NCBI GenBank assembly: GCA_030144965.1
Contig: JAMPUU010000017.1
Span: 62,001 to 126,000 of the forward strand
Direction: 5' to 3'
From: Nitrospira sp. BO4
GTDB taxonomy: Bacteria > Nitrospirota > Nitrospiria > Nitrospirales > Nitrospiraceae
Length of the DNA: 64,000 bases
Under the pieces are notes generated by a model, which did not search any database, had not been told where the DNA came from, and saw nothing but the letters and a program-made list of their open reading frames with translations. Positions 44,998 to 52,843 of the stretch are shown piece by piece (the stretch's first letter is position 1; every line of letters starts with the position of its first letter). The translations under genes and the position numbers were made by a program.

Positions 44998-45384
44998 TTA
45001 TTGTTTGTGAGAACAGGTGTCTTGCTCTTCTTCCATTACGTTCGTCGCCTGAGTCACCTCAATCTCGACAAAGGTCCCGCATCGGTTGATCCAAAATTTC
45101 GGCCGGGCCTGACGAGAGGGAGGCGGTATGGGGGAAGGAGGGCCCACTGCGGGAAGGTTGATCTGGACGTTGACAACTGTGAGGGAAGGAGCTGGAAGGT
45201 AGGATATATACGGCCAGAACGACAGTCCCAGTAATGGTGGGATGCGCTGAAGCGGTGAGTTCATCATGCGGCTGTCATGCCCTTGCATCGCGTCACCGCT
45301 GAAATCGCGCACTATCGTACCGCCCTGACTATCACCACTATATAAGAAAACGGCTGTAGCCAGGACACACATGCAGAGTTTCAT
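44998..45384 (-). CDS. secreted hypothetical protein
   Basis: This encodes 128 residues with a signal peptide (MKLCMCVLATAVFLYSGDSQ) and a Pro-rich middle (INLPAVGPPSPIPPPSRQ). No family is recognised and no partner is adjacent. A weak hairpin (GTGGGT...ACCCAC, ~44,885) lies between its end and the acyltransferase. Confidence 0.45.
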   Translation of the reverse strand: MKLCMCVLATAVFLYSGDSQGGTIVRDFSGDAMQGHDSRMMNSPLQRIPPLLGLSFWPYISYLPAPSLTVVNVQINLPAVGPPSPIPPPSRQARPKFWINRCGTFVEIEVTQATNVMEEEQDTCSHKQ

Positions 45385-45694
45385 ACGAATATCATACTTA
45401 TTCCATGTAGGTTTGGTTACCTGGGAATATTCCTAGTATGAAGGGCTTCCGTTCCACAGGTTCCTAGTCAGGACCGGCCATGGCATTCCGTCGATGACCC
45501 GCGTTCTTTTGGCACGTGGCCCCAATATGGTATGAATCTCATTAGACATAATGGCGAATAAGCAATCCGCTCTATTGCTATTTGCCAGGCTCGCTATTAC
45601 CCCCCCCTTCGACGTACCTCATTCGAATCTGGCCCTAATCGCTATACCTGATACGGTTAACCCAAGGATGATGCGACCACTAACAGGAGGGGCG
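45385..45694. other. intergenic region, 310 bases
   Basis: No gene is supported here. An open frame from 45,551 continues into the next gene, but the well-placed AACAGGAGGGGCG lies only before ATG 45695. The region holds an 8-C run (45,600-45,607), one of several such runs in intergenic DNA of this window. Confidence 0.5.
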
Positions 45695-45943
45695 ATGATG
45701 AGCTGTATACGGTGTCAGGGGTTGATGATGGAAGAGCACATGATCGATATGGCAGCCGGCTATGGCGAGATGTGGGGCCGCAGCTGGCGCTGTTTCAATT
45801 GCGGACACCGACATGATGCCGTCATACAGCAGCACCGCAAAACTCATGCACGACCAGGAATTGCAAGGCCTGAGGCCGGACGAATTGAAGAGACTGTCGA
45901 GCTGCCGTGGGACGCAGAACTGAATGAAAACCTGGCCGCCTGA
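45695..45943 (+). CDS. small zinc-ribbon protein
   Basis: This encodes 82 residues starting MMSCIRCQGLMMEEHMID, with a second pair CFNCGHRHD. The C-x2-C...C-x2-C pattern forms one zinc ribbon. GGAGGGGCG precedes the ATG. A response regulator follows after ~50 bases. The function is unknown. Confidence 0.65.
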   Translation: MMSCIRCQGLMMEEHMIDMAAGYGEMWGRSWRCFNCGHRHDAVIQQHRKTHARPGIARPEAGRIEETVELPWDAELNENLAA

Positions 45944-45994
45944 GGAGACTGGTAGTTCTCAGGGGGGCTCCAACATGGAAACGGGGGCAAGCTC

Positions 45995-46357
45995 ATGAAA
46001 CGGGCCACCATCCTTATCATTGATGATCACACGTCACTTCGTACCGTGCTGGCGCTCAATCTTGAGGATGCCGGCTATCAGGTCTGTGAAGCCGTCGATG
46101 GCCGGCAGGGACTCGAACGGTTTCGGGCACATCCCGTGGATTTGGTCATCACGGATCTGGAGATGCCAGAAATGAATGGCCTCGAGCTGATCTTGGAATT
46201 GACGCGCGCATTCCTGGACGTGAAGGTCATTGCCATGAGCGGCCATTCGGCAGACGAACTCCAGAAGGCTCGGCTCATCGGGGCTCGGCAGACCTTTTCG
46301 AAGCCCCTGGATCTCGATGCATTGCTGCACGCGGTTCAATACGAGCTGCGACACTAG
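45995..46357 (+). CDS. single-domain response regulator
   Basis: This encodes 120 residues with a complete CheY-like receiver: acidic pair in ILIIDDHTS, phospho-acceptor Asp in VDLVITDLEMPEMNG, Ser in VIAMSGHSAD and Lys in QTFSKPLDLD. No output domain and no kinase gene are adjacent, so it must act through another protein. Confidence 0.9.
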   Translation: MKRATILIIDDHTSLRTVLALNLEDAGYQVCEAVDGRQGLERFRAHPVDLVITDLEMPEMNGLELILELTRAFLDVKVIAMSGHSADELQKARLIGARQTFSKPLDLDALLHAVQYELRH

Positions 46358-46636
46358 CTCCTAGATACTCGCTATCTGATATTTACATTAACCACCTAAG
46401 CAATGAATGAATTCAAGGGCTTTTGTCACCTCTGAACCCAGAAGGTAACCCCCCCCGACAAATTCTGTCACTTAGTGAGGCAATTTGTTTATGCAGTACT
46501 TCATTAGACAGTTGTTATGGCTTATTTCGCCGACACTCATGACATTAGACACGGCCCAGTGCCTGCATCTCACTTAGACCTAAGGAGCTACGGTTAACCA
46601 AGGGTGCGAGGTGTCCCCCCGAGGGAGGAGTCCTTC

Positions 46637-46894
46637 ATGCTTGATGCGGATGTGAAGGAGGAATACCGAAGCGCACTAACCCAGTACGCCCAAGCGAAGG
46701 AGATCTTGGAGCTAGCACGGTGTCATAGAAGCAGGGCCCTCTGTGCCCTTATCGAGTCTGATTCCACGTTGACTGGAGCCGTGGAGCTAGCGATCAAGGA
46801 TGAGGGATTTTATGAAATGCTGGAGGCTATGGTGCTCGAATACCTCGGAGGAAAGGTGAATGTCGCAGCATTACATAGGAAGACCTGGGCCTAG
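46637..46894 (+). CDS. small helical hypothetical protein
   Basis: This encodes 85 residues from ATG 46637 (GAGGGAGGAG upstream). It is mostly helical (EEYRSALTQYAQAKEILELA; EGFYEMLEAMVLEYLG). No domain is recognised. The ~280 bases before it contain an 8-C run and no gene I can support. Confidence 0.55.
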   Translation: MLDADVKEEYRSALTQYAQAKEILELARCHRSRALCALIESDSTLTGAVELAIKDEGFYEMLEAMVLEYLGGKVNVAALHRKTWA

Positions 46895-46949
46895 CATTTC
46901 GTGCCCAGACTTTGTGGTAAGCAAGTCTCACCGTCACGGTCTGCATTTT

Positions 46950-47153
46950 CTATACAGTTTGCGTGACCCAATCGGGAACCAGATAACTCGTCACACTAGT
47001 CTCCCGCGCACAACTATCACATGTTCCCTGGCGAGTGATCGAACCATGCCTTCGGAGTTTTGCCCAGTAATACATTCGTTCGTCTTCATTCCTGGGGATG
47101 TCGAAGGACAACCTATTACTACATGTTGGACAGTACTTAACCGTCATAGACAT
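46950..47153 (-). CDS. small zinc-ribbon protein
   Basis: This encodes 67 residues starting MSMTVKYCPTCSNRLSFDIP, with a second pair CDSCARE. GAGAGGAGGTCGC precedes ATG 47153. It looks like a stand-alone zinc ribbon. No partner is known. Confidence 0.6.
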   Translation of the reverse strand: MSMTVKYCPTCSNRLSFDIPRNEDERMYYWAKLRRHGSITRQGTCDSCARETSVTSYLVPDWVTQTV

Positions 47154-47510
47154 ATTGCGACCTCCTCTCGTAGGCCAATACGTTTATGTGCAGGAGGCTC
47201 AGTCTATCCAGGCATAATGGGAAGGAGGCACTGGGATATATCCTAGGGTACTAGCGTAAACGGGAGTGGATGGGAGTCACCGCCCCGTTTAATTGTGGAC
47301 AGCATTCCCCCGCCACCTCCATGACACACCGTGATCCAACTTGATCTGAGTCATTATCGAGCAGCTTCTTTGGGTGAGGATTCCTTTTGCTGGGTGTCGT
47401 AAGATGGAACCTCCGCGGGACTCTTCAGCAGGGTTCACGTTAAAGTGAGCATGGTCACTTCTTGCTATCACGCTACTATGGACACCGCCTTCCGCTTTTG
47501 CCCAGGTGTT

Positions 47511-47627
47511 GCAAAACCAATATGGTACCTGAACCGATGACGGTTGGAGGGTGCCCGTTCGAGGGTGGGGGGTCAGGAGGCAGGTGTTATTACGGTGTTA
47601 ATTAGAGCGACAAAACGGACTCAAATG
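47511..47627. repeat. ~110-bp imperfect direct repeat, copy 1
   Basis: It aligns with 48,198-48,303: both run from CAAACC.AATATGG through CGGTTGG, CC.TTCGAG, GGCAGGTG, GGTGTTAA and end AACGGACT. It includes the 21-bp element (47,579-47,599) that also occurs in integrase A. The two copies flank the RiPP precursor gene. The 47,154-47,783 stretch contains no gene I can support. Confidence 0.6.
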
Positions 47628-47685
47628 AAGTGAATGGGTACGAGGCCAGGCTATGGCTTAAACCGTGTATTCCCTTGGTAAGAGA

Positions 47686-47720
47686 GGGGATTGCCCAGGT
47701 CTTGGAATTGAGCAATCCCC
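47686..47720 (-). terminator. 9-bp-stem hairpin after the RiPP precursor gene
   Basis: GGGGATTGC and GCAATCCCC are perfect complements with a 17-base loop, ~65 bases past the stop of the minus-strand precursor gene. No T-run follows, so termination is plausible but not shown. Confidence 0.45.
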
Positions 47721-47783
47721 GTCTGGGTTCTTGGATTCCTACTGAACATCTGATCAGCTCACGAACCAGCGCTGCCAAGTTGA

Positions 47784-47948
47784 TCAACGGTTGATGTCCG
47801 GACAATTCGAATTCCCCGGCACGCCATCGTAACCGCCATTACCAAAACCGCAATTGCCTTTACCAGATCGCGTCGCAGTGATGTCTCGCAACAACTCGTG
47901 TTTCGCGAGCACTGGCGTGGCATATGTTTCTTTTTGTTCTGCTTTCAT
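47784..47948 (-). CDS. orphan lasso-type RiPP precursor peptide
   Basis: This encodes 54 residues from ATG 47948, behind an almost ideal ribosome site (AAGGAGGTGA, 7 bases). The leader MKAEQKETYATPVLAKHELL followed by RDITA has the Y-x-x-P-x-L recognition motif and the Thr two before the expected cleavage, as in lasso peptide leaders. The core is Gly/Asn-rich with two Cys (GKGNCGFGNGGYDG; NSNCPD). It has no Asp/Glu at core positions 7-9, so a classic lasso ring is doubtful. No B/C maturation genes lie in this window. It is too short and Gly-rich for routine annotation. Confidence 0.65.
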   Translation of the reverse strand: MKAEQKETYATPVLAKHELLRDITATRSGKGNCGFGNGGYDGVPGNSNCPDINR

Positions 47949-48197
47949 ATGCTTCACCTCCTTTCTTGTTGGAGTGAGGCTTGGTTGCATCAATTGGGAA
48001 TCCCTAGCCTCTTCAGGGTAAGTGCTGCCCCAAAACTACTTCTATTGAGACCATCGAAATAATCCCTCATTCAGAGGGGCAGGTAGTACGAACAGGCTGT
48101 CCATTCTTGGACAGCGCCATCCTTTCGAGTTGGCTTTAGGAAGACTGGGATCAGAATGGGGATTAGACACCGTGAATTTCGTTTTGTCGTGGCGGCG

Positions 48198-48303
48198 CAA
48201 ACCTAATATGGGTCACTTTTCCTTAAGCCGGTTGGGGCCGCCCATTCGAGAGCATGGCAGGTGGTAATAAGGTGTTAAGGTGAGCAACGGAACGGACTAA
48301 TGA
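48198..48303. repeat. ~110-bp imperfect direct repeat, copy 2
   Basis: This is the counterpart of 47,511-47,627, less complete by a short gap. It carries a diverged copy of the 21-bp element at 48,256-48,276. No open frame is convincing between here and the att copy at 48,589. Confidence 0.55.
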
Positions 48304-48430
48304 GCATATCGTTTTAGGAAGACCCAGGGCGGCTCTTCTGTTGACAGAAATGCCGGTGAATAAATGGCTAGTCGTAGAGGACCCCAAAAGGCACCCCCGC
48401 CAACGACAAACATGCCGGAGGGGTCTTCCG

Positions 48431-48473
48431 TCACGGTTTCTGTCACGGTTGGAATCCGAAAAGAGTCACGGTT
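48431..48473 (+). repeat. three TCACGGTT repeats near attR
   Basis: TCACGGTT occurs at 48,431, 48,443 and 48,466 in one orientation. The first two are 12 bases apart, as are two of the copies beside attL. They are candidate arm-type binding sites of integrase B. Confidence 0.5.
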
Positions 48474-48588
48474 AGGGGATACCACGGGATGCCACAAGAA
48501 ACAACGGCAGCACATAAACCCCTTGATAGGCTTGCGTCTGCCGTGATACTGAGTGTTATGGAATATGCTGGTGTTTTACCCATGATCC

Positions 48589-48635
48589 GCTTCCCAAGCT
48601 AGTTGTCGTGGGTTCAAATCCCATCGCCCGCTCCA
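48589..48635 (+). repeat. attR: 47-bp copy of the tRNA-Gly 3' half
   Basis: This is identical to 11,103-11,149 over all 47 bases, including the encoded CCA. The 5' tRNA half is absent upstream (only ATGATCC), so no functional tRNA is made here. It marks the distal boundary of the ~37.5-kb island. Confidence 0.9.
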
Positions 48636-48753
48636 TACCTCGCTTGACCCGACCGCGAGCTCTTTTTCGTTTTTTGTATCTGTCGCGAGCGGATAAACAC
48701 CTTCAGTGTTATTGGAGCCGGGAAGCAGGGTTCAGAGCTGAACCGGCGACGGA

Positions 48754-48782
48754 GTGCGGTTCAAATCCCATTGCCCGTTCCA
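48754..48782 (+). repeat. degenerate second att copy
   Basis: The T-arm-to-CCA segment reappears with a few changes (GTGCGGTTCAAATCCCATTG). Following bases also resemble those after attR (CATACC.. GCTTG). This 150-bp-offset tandem trace suggests an earlier integration or excision at the same site. The rest of 48,783-49,030 holds nothing I can identify. Confidence 0.65.
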
Positions 48783-49030
48783 TACCGAGCTTGCTCGTGC
48801 CGACGGCTCTTCTGCTTCTCTCACGGCAAGCCTAGTGACCTTCTTATTACCGTTCATTCCGCCACGATTTCGTTGGGAGCGGGCCATCCCGTCCAATTTT
48901 GAACCAACTAGTTAGAGTTCAATTCTGCTAGCCCCATCTTGAGAGGGATTGGAGTCTTCCTACACAGGCTGTTAGGAACACTCCGCTACTTTTTGAGACT
49001 CGGGCCAAGCTTCATGTAGGGAGAACACAC

Positions 49031-49792
49031 ATGCATTTGAAATGGATTCAGAGTGGCGTTCTTAGCTTATTGCTTCTCGTCAGTCTTTCCGCCTGCAGTG
49101 GCAACGGTGATACGCCGCAGCCATCTCCTGCACCTCTCCCGGCAGCCTCTGCCGAGGGGTTTTGGACCGGCACTACGGACACGAATCGGACCATTGCCGG
49201 GCTTGTACTCGACGACGGTGTGTACTGGGTCCTTTATTCCGCAGTTGGCGATCCATCGGTTGTCGCTGGGCTCATACAAGGCGATAGCAGTTCGCAAAAT
49301 GGTGTCTTCACGTCTTCAAACGCCAGGGATTTCAATTTGGAGGGACAGCCAATACGTAACGCCACAATCAATGGGAACTATGCGATAAAGCAAAATCTGA
49401 ATGGCACACTTGTCTATCAGACCGGTGGACAGAGTACTTTTACGACGACATACAATAGCGCGTATGAGTTGACGCCGGATATGAATGCCGTTGCGGGAAC
49501 CTATACCGGTGAGGTCGCTGCGAATGAAACCGCGACGGTGGTCTTGACTTCCAATGGAGGAATATCAGGCAGTTCCAGTACTGGGTGCACCTTCACCGGC
49601 TCATTTTCACCTCGGACTCATGGGAACGTGTTTAACATTACGGTGACCTTCGGTGGACAAGCCGCATGCAGCAACGGGGCAGATACGCTGACCGGGATTG
49701 GAACGTATGACGCCGGGACCAAGACGCTTACCAGTGCGGCGTTGAATAGCACGAGAACGAACGGATTTATTTTTATCGGCACTAAGCCGTAG
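49031..49792 (+). CDS. lipoprotein, beta-rich
   Basis: This encodes 253 residues. The lipoprotein signal ends LVSLSACSG, followed by a Pro/Ala linker (PQPSPAPLPAASAEGFW). Two similar beta-rich halves follow (GFWTGTTDTNRTIAGLVLDD and GTYTGEVAANETATVVLTSN), ending GFIFIGTKP. This is a common pattern in surface lipoproteins of unknown role. It is the first gene outside the island. Confidence 0.65.
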   Translation: MHLKWIQSGVLSLLLLVSLSACSGNGDTPQPSPAPLPAASAEGFWTGTTDTNRTIAGLVLDDGVYWVLYSAVGDPSVVAGLIQGDSSSQNGVFTSSNARDFNLEGQPIRNATINGNYAIKQNLNGTLVYQTGGQSTFTTTYNSAYELTPDMNAVAGTYTGEVAANETATVVLTSNGGISGSSSTGCTFTGSFSPRTHGNVFNITVTFGGQAACSNGADTLTGIGTYDAGTKTLTSAALNSTRTNGFIFIGTKP

Positions 49793-50014
49793 ATGGGTAC
49801 ACAGGTTGATCCAATTCCCACGGTAATACTTTTGGACCACCTCAACGTGAATCTGAGGGATGCAAACGGCGAGTCGGACTCGTACTCAGGAGCAAGGACG
49901 GTAATCGTACCTTGACCCTTTCTCCTAACGAGCCTTCCGCCATGAAGTTGGTGGAGAAGGGAGGTCGGACAATCTGGGGAGCGCCGTAACTTCCGTGGGA
50001 AGGGATGAAAGCCG

Positions 50015-50206
50015 TCAGACTGCTTTACGAACCAACCCTGAACGCAGGCAGCGGGTGCAGACCCGAATACGCCGATGGCTTTTGCCGACCACAGCGCGAA
50101 CGGTCTGGATATTGGGGTTAAACACGCGCCTGGTCTTATTGTTGGCGTGACTGACATTGTTGCCCGATACGGGCTTCTTTAGGCAAATCTCGCATTGTAA
50201 TGCCAC
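50015..50206 (-). CDS. rpmB: 50S ribosomal protein L28
   Basis: This encodes 63 residues with L28 features: [20 protein letters not shown] at the start, [14 protein letters not shown] and [12 protein letters not shown]. The four Cys make this the zinc-binding (C+) form. It is a core housekeeping gene, which places this side of the window in the chromosome proper. Confidence 0.95.
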   Translation of the reverse strand: MALQCEICLKKPVSGNNVSHANNKTRRVFNPNIQTVRAVVGKSHRRIRVCTRCLRSGLVRKAV

Positions 50207-50359
50207 GGTCGTACTCCCTTTCCGCTGAGTGAACTCGAAGTTAGCGTGCGGATACTACCATAGCCTGCCGAACACTCACAAGCGTCCGACTGTTTCATGA
50301 TGCATGAAGGCCCGGCATGATCGAACTTGACAAGATTTGGCGGTCTCTCCTATTGTGCT

Positions 50360-50590
50360 GGGCGCGAGAACTCCTGAGTAAGGGAAGAGGGTGAAACGCC
50401 CTCGCGGTCCCGCCGCTGTAAATGGGGACGAAACCCGTCGACGCCACTGGCGTGGCCGTGAAACGTCGTTCGTGAATCGTGAAACGTCTCGGTCTTGATG
50501 CGAGATACGATCCACGAGATACGCTTCACGTGCATGTTGGGAAGGCGCGGGGAGTAGGATGAACCATGAGCCAGAAGACCTGCTCAGAGA
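50360..50590 (+). promoter_or_regulatory. cobalamin riboswitch 1 (upstream of btuF)
   Basis: Conserved elements occur in order: GGGAAGAGGGTGAAACGCC, CGGTCCCGCCGCTGTAA (B12 core), GCCACTGG, GGGAAGGCG and AGCCAGAAGACCTGC. Between CCACTGG and GGGAAGGC lies ~85 bases instead of the ~15 in riboswitch 2. This extra part (about 50,455-50,535) has GTGAAACGTC and GAGATACG, each twice. It should bind adenosylcobalamin and switch off btuFCD. Confidence 0.9.
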
Positions 50591-50649
50591 GGGTGACCAT
50601 TGTTCCCTCGAGGCTGGGGAACAGGTGAGGATGAAGGAGCGGGTGCAAT

Positions 50650-50687
50650 CCTCAGGGTCTATCCAGGCCTTGGGGATTTTTTCTTTT
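50650..50687 (+). terminator. intrinsic terminator of riboswitch 1
   Basis: ATCCTCAGGG pairs with CCTTGGGGAT (9 of 10 positions, one wobble), followed by TTTTTTCTTTT. It lies directly before the TTG start of btuF and includes the GGGGA that could act as its ribosome site. Ligand binding would therefore stop transcription and hide the ribosome site. Confidence 0.75.
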
Positions 50688-51693
50688 GACTCGATGGCGA
50701 AGATATCATTCTGTTATTGCTGCGTGTCTCCTGACTGTGCTGTCCCTGCCTCTTGTGCAGGCGGCCGAATGCGAGCGAGGAGATTGCACTGAGATGAAAC
50801 GGCGGCAACAGGGGATCCTCACTGGGATGCCCTTTATGACGCATGTGTCGTCGCGGGCTTTTGTGGATGATGCCGGGCGCAGGATCTACCTTGCCAAGCC
50901 GCCTGCCCGCGTCGTATCGCTCGCTCCGAGCATTACCGAAATGCTGTTTGCGATCGGGCTGGATGAACAGATCGTCGGCGTGACCGAGTTTTGTGACTTT
51001 CCGGCGGCGGCGAAATCAAAAGCCAAGGTGGGATATTCGAACCCCAGCGCGGAAGCCTTGATTGCCCTCCGTCCGGAATTAGTCCTGGCCCCCCGAGATT
51101 TTCTCCGTCCTGATCTGCAGACGAAGCTCGAGCAGCTGAAGATCCCCCTTTTCTTTCTTGAAGCTCAAACAGTGGAAGATATCCTGTTGCAAATTCATAC
51201 GTTGGGAAAAATGTTTGAGAAAGTGCCGGCCGCCAATGAGGTGACTCAGAGCATGCGTCAACGCATCGCCGAGATTCGACGCAAAGTCGAAACGCCGCCG
51301 GCGCGGCGGGTGCTGTATGTCCTGAACAGTCAGCCGTTGATTACCGTAGGGCCGGGAAGTTTCATCCACCAGATGATCGGCCTCGCGGGAGGGGTGAACA
51401 TCGCTGCGCAGGCCGGCATGGCCTATCCGAAGCTGAGTATGGAAGCGGTGCTCAAGGACGATCCGGAAGTGTTGATCTTTCCCAGCGGTGAAGTGGAGAC
51501 GGTGCCGCGCAGCGAGCAGCAGCAATGGCGGCGCTGGGACTCACTTTCGGCCGTCAAGCAGCAGCGCTTTCACGAAGTCTCCTCGAATCTGTTGAATCGT
51601 CCAGGTCCTCGAGTGGTCGAGGCCTTGGAACAACTCGCCCGTGCGATCCATCCGGAAGTGTTCGGTTCCGGTGAAAGTACCGGTCACCCATGA
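50686..51693 (+). CDS. btuF: B12 ABC transporter substrate-binding protein
   Basis: This encodes 335 residues from TTG 50686; the downstream ATG 50694 is in another frame. The signal peptide is VIAACLLTVLSLPLVQA. The fold is periplasmic binding protein type III: ARVVSLAPSITEMLFAIGLD, VGVTEFCDFP, VGYSNPSAEALIALRPELVL and DPEVLIFPSGE. It should bind corrinoids and deliver them to BtuCD. Its end overlaps the permease gene. Confidence 0.87.
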   Translation: MTRWRRYHSVIAACLLTVLSLPLVQAAECERGDCTEMKRRQQGILTGMPFMTHVSSRAFVDDAGRRIYLAKPPARVVSLAPSITEMLFAIGLDEQIVGVTEFCDFPAAAKSKAKVGYSNPSAEALIALRPELVLAPRDFLRPDLQTKLEQLKIPLFFLEAQTVEDILLQIHTLGKMFEKVPAANEVTQSMRQRIAEIRRKVETPPARRVLYVLNSQPLITVGPGSFIHQMIGLAGGVNIAAQAGMAYPKLSMEAVLKDDPEVLIFPSGEVETVPRSEQQQWRRWDSLSAVKQQRFHEVSSNLLNRPGPRVVEALEQLARAIHPEVFGSGESTGHP

Positions 51694-52843
51694 GGATCTT
51701 TTGAAGCAGACGCCTGCCACAGTTCAGTCCGGTTCATGTGCCGGACTCTTGCCCAGCGAATCGTCTCGTGTGAACCCAGCTAGAGGCATTGTGGCTCAAG
51801 GGGCCATTCTCACGAATTCACGGTGGATGACGACCTTGGGAATTCTTGCTCTCACGGCCATCGCGGTCAGTTTCGTCTGTCTTCACTTCGGCGCGCAGCC
51901 GATTGCGTATGGCGAGATTCTGCGAGTGTTTGTCGACGCCATGAGCCGCAAGGAAATCGGCGGTGAGACATTGGATGTCACGACAACCATTCTGCTACAC
52001 GTCCGATTGCCCAGAATGCTGCTGGGGTTCTTGGTCGGATGTTCCCTGGCAACAGTGGGAGTGGCCTTGCAGGCGTTGTTACGAAACCCGTTGGCGGATC
52101 CCTATGTGCTTGGCGTCTCCAGCGGAGCCGCGCTTGGAGCCGCAGTAGGAGTCTTGCTTGGAGCGGGCACCACATTTTTGGCAGAAACCGCGTTGCCGGC
52201 TTATGGGTTTGCCGGAGGCCTCTTGGCGTTAGTGGTCGTCTATCGAATGGCTGCCAGCTATGAGCAGTTGCCGATCCACAGCCTGCTGCTGACCGGGGTG
52301 ATTCTGAACGCCATCTTTTCAGCCTTGATCATGTTTATCACTTCGATCCTGGAGCCGAATCGTTCGTACGGGATGATGGCCTGGTTGATGGGCACGCTGA
52401 CCGCCCCCACCTACGGTGGTCTGGCTGGGCTCGCCGTCTATCTTTCGATCGGCCTATTCCTTCTGTTCAGCCAAATGCGGGTCCTCAACATCTTAGCGTT
52501 GGGAGAAGATTCCGCTCGCACCCTCGGAATCGATACGGAAAAGGCGAAGCGGTTCATCTTTGTGTTAACGGCGTTGGTGACCGGCGCGGTCGTGTCCGTC
52601 AGCGGCATGATCGGATTTATCGGTATGGTCGTTCCCCATGCCGTGCGCTTGGTCACAGGTGCGGACCATCGCTTGCTTCTTCCTGCATCGGCTCTGGTGG
52701 GTGGCACCTTTCTTATGGGTGCCGATACGATTGCGCGGACCTTGATATCGCCCGCGGAAATTCCGGTGGGCATTATTACAGCCCTGGCCGGTGGACCATT
52801 CTTTGTGTATCTCTTGCTCTGGCGAAAGGATCGCTTGGCGTGA
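51671..52843 (+). CDS. btuC: B12 ABC transporter permease
   Basis: This is a FecCD-type permease with about ten membrane spans: LRNPLADPYVLGVSSGAALG, GMMAWLMGTLTAPTYGGLAG, FIGMVVPHAVRLVTGADHR and GADTIARTLISPAEIPVGI. The start is uncertain: GTG 51671 gives 390 residues; ATG 51827 gives 338, closer to the family. The gene overlaps both btuF and btuD. Confidence 0.88.
   Translation: MKVPVTHEDLLKQTPATVQSGSCAGLLPSESSRVNPARGIVAQGAILTNSRWMTTLGILALTAIAVSFVCLHFGAQPIAYGEILRVFVDAMSRKEIGGETLDVTTTILLHVRLPRMLLGFLVGCSLATVGVALQALLRNPLADPYVLGVSSGAALGAAVGVLLGAGTTFLAETALPAYGFAGGLLALVVVYRMAASYEQLPIHSLLLTGVILNAIFSALIMFITSILEPNRSYGMMAWLMGTLTAPTYGGLAGLAVYLSIGLFLLFSQMRVLNILALGEDSARTLGIDTEKAKRFIFVLTALVTGAVVSVSGMIGFIGMVVPHAVRLVTGADHRLLLPASALVGGTFLMGADTIARTLISPAEIPVGIITALAGGPFFVYLLLWRKDRLA

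Noticed and set aside
47289-47471. 60-residue minus-strand frame
   Set aside because: Composition and lack of a start context suggest noncoding sequence between decayed repeats.
48297-48546. Open frames on both strands beside attR
   Set aside because: No ribosome sites, no family motifs; the sequence is better explained by the TCACGGTT repeats and decayed DNA.
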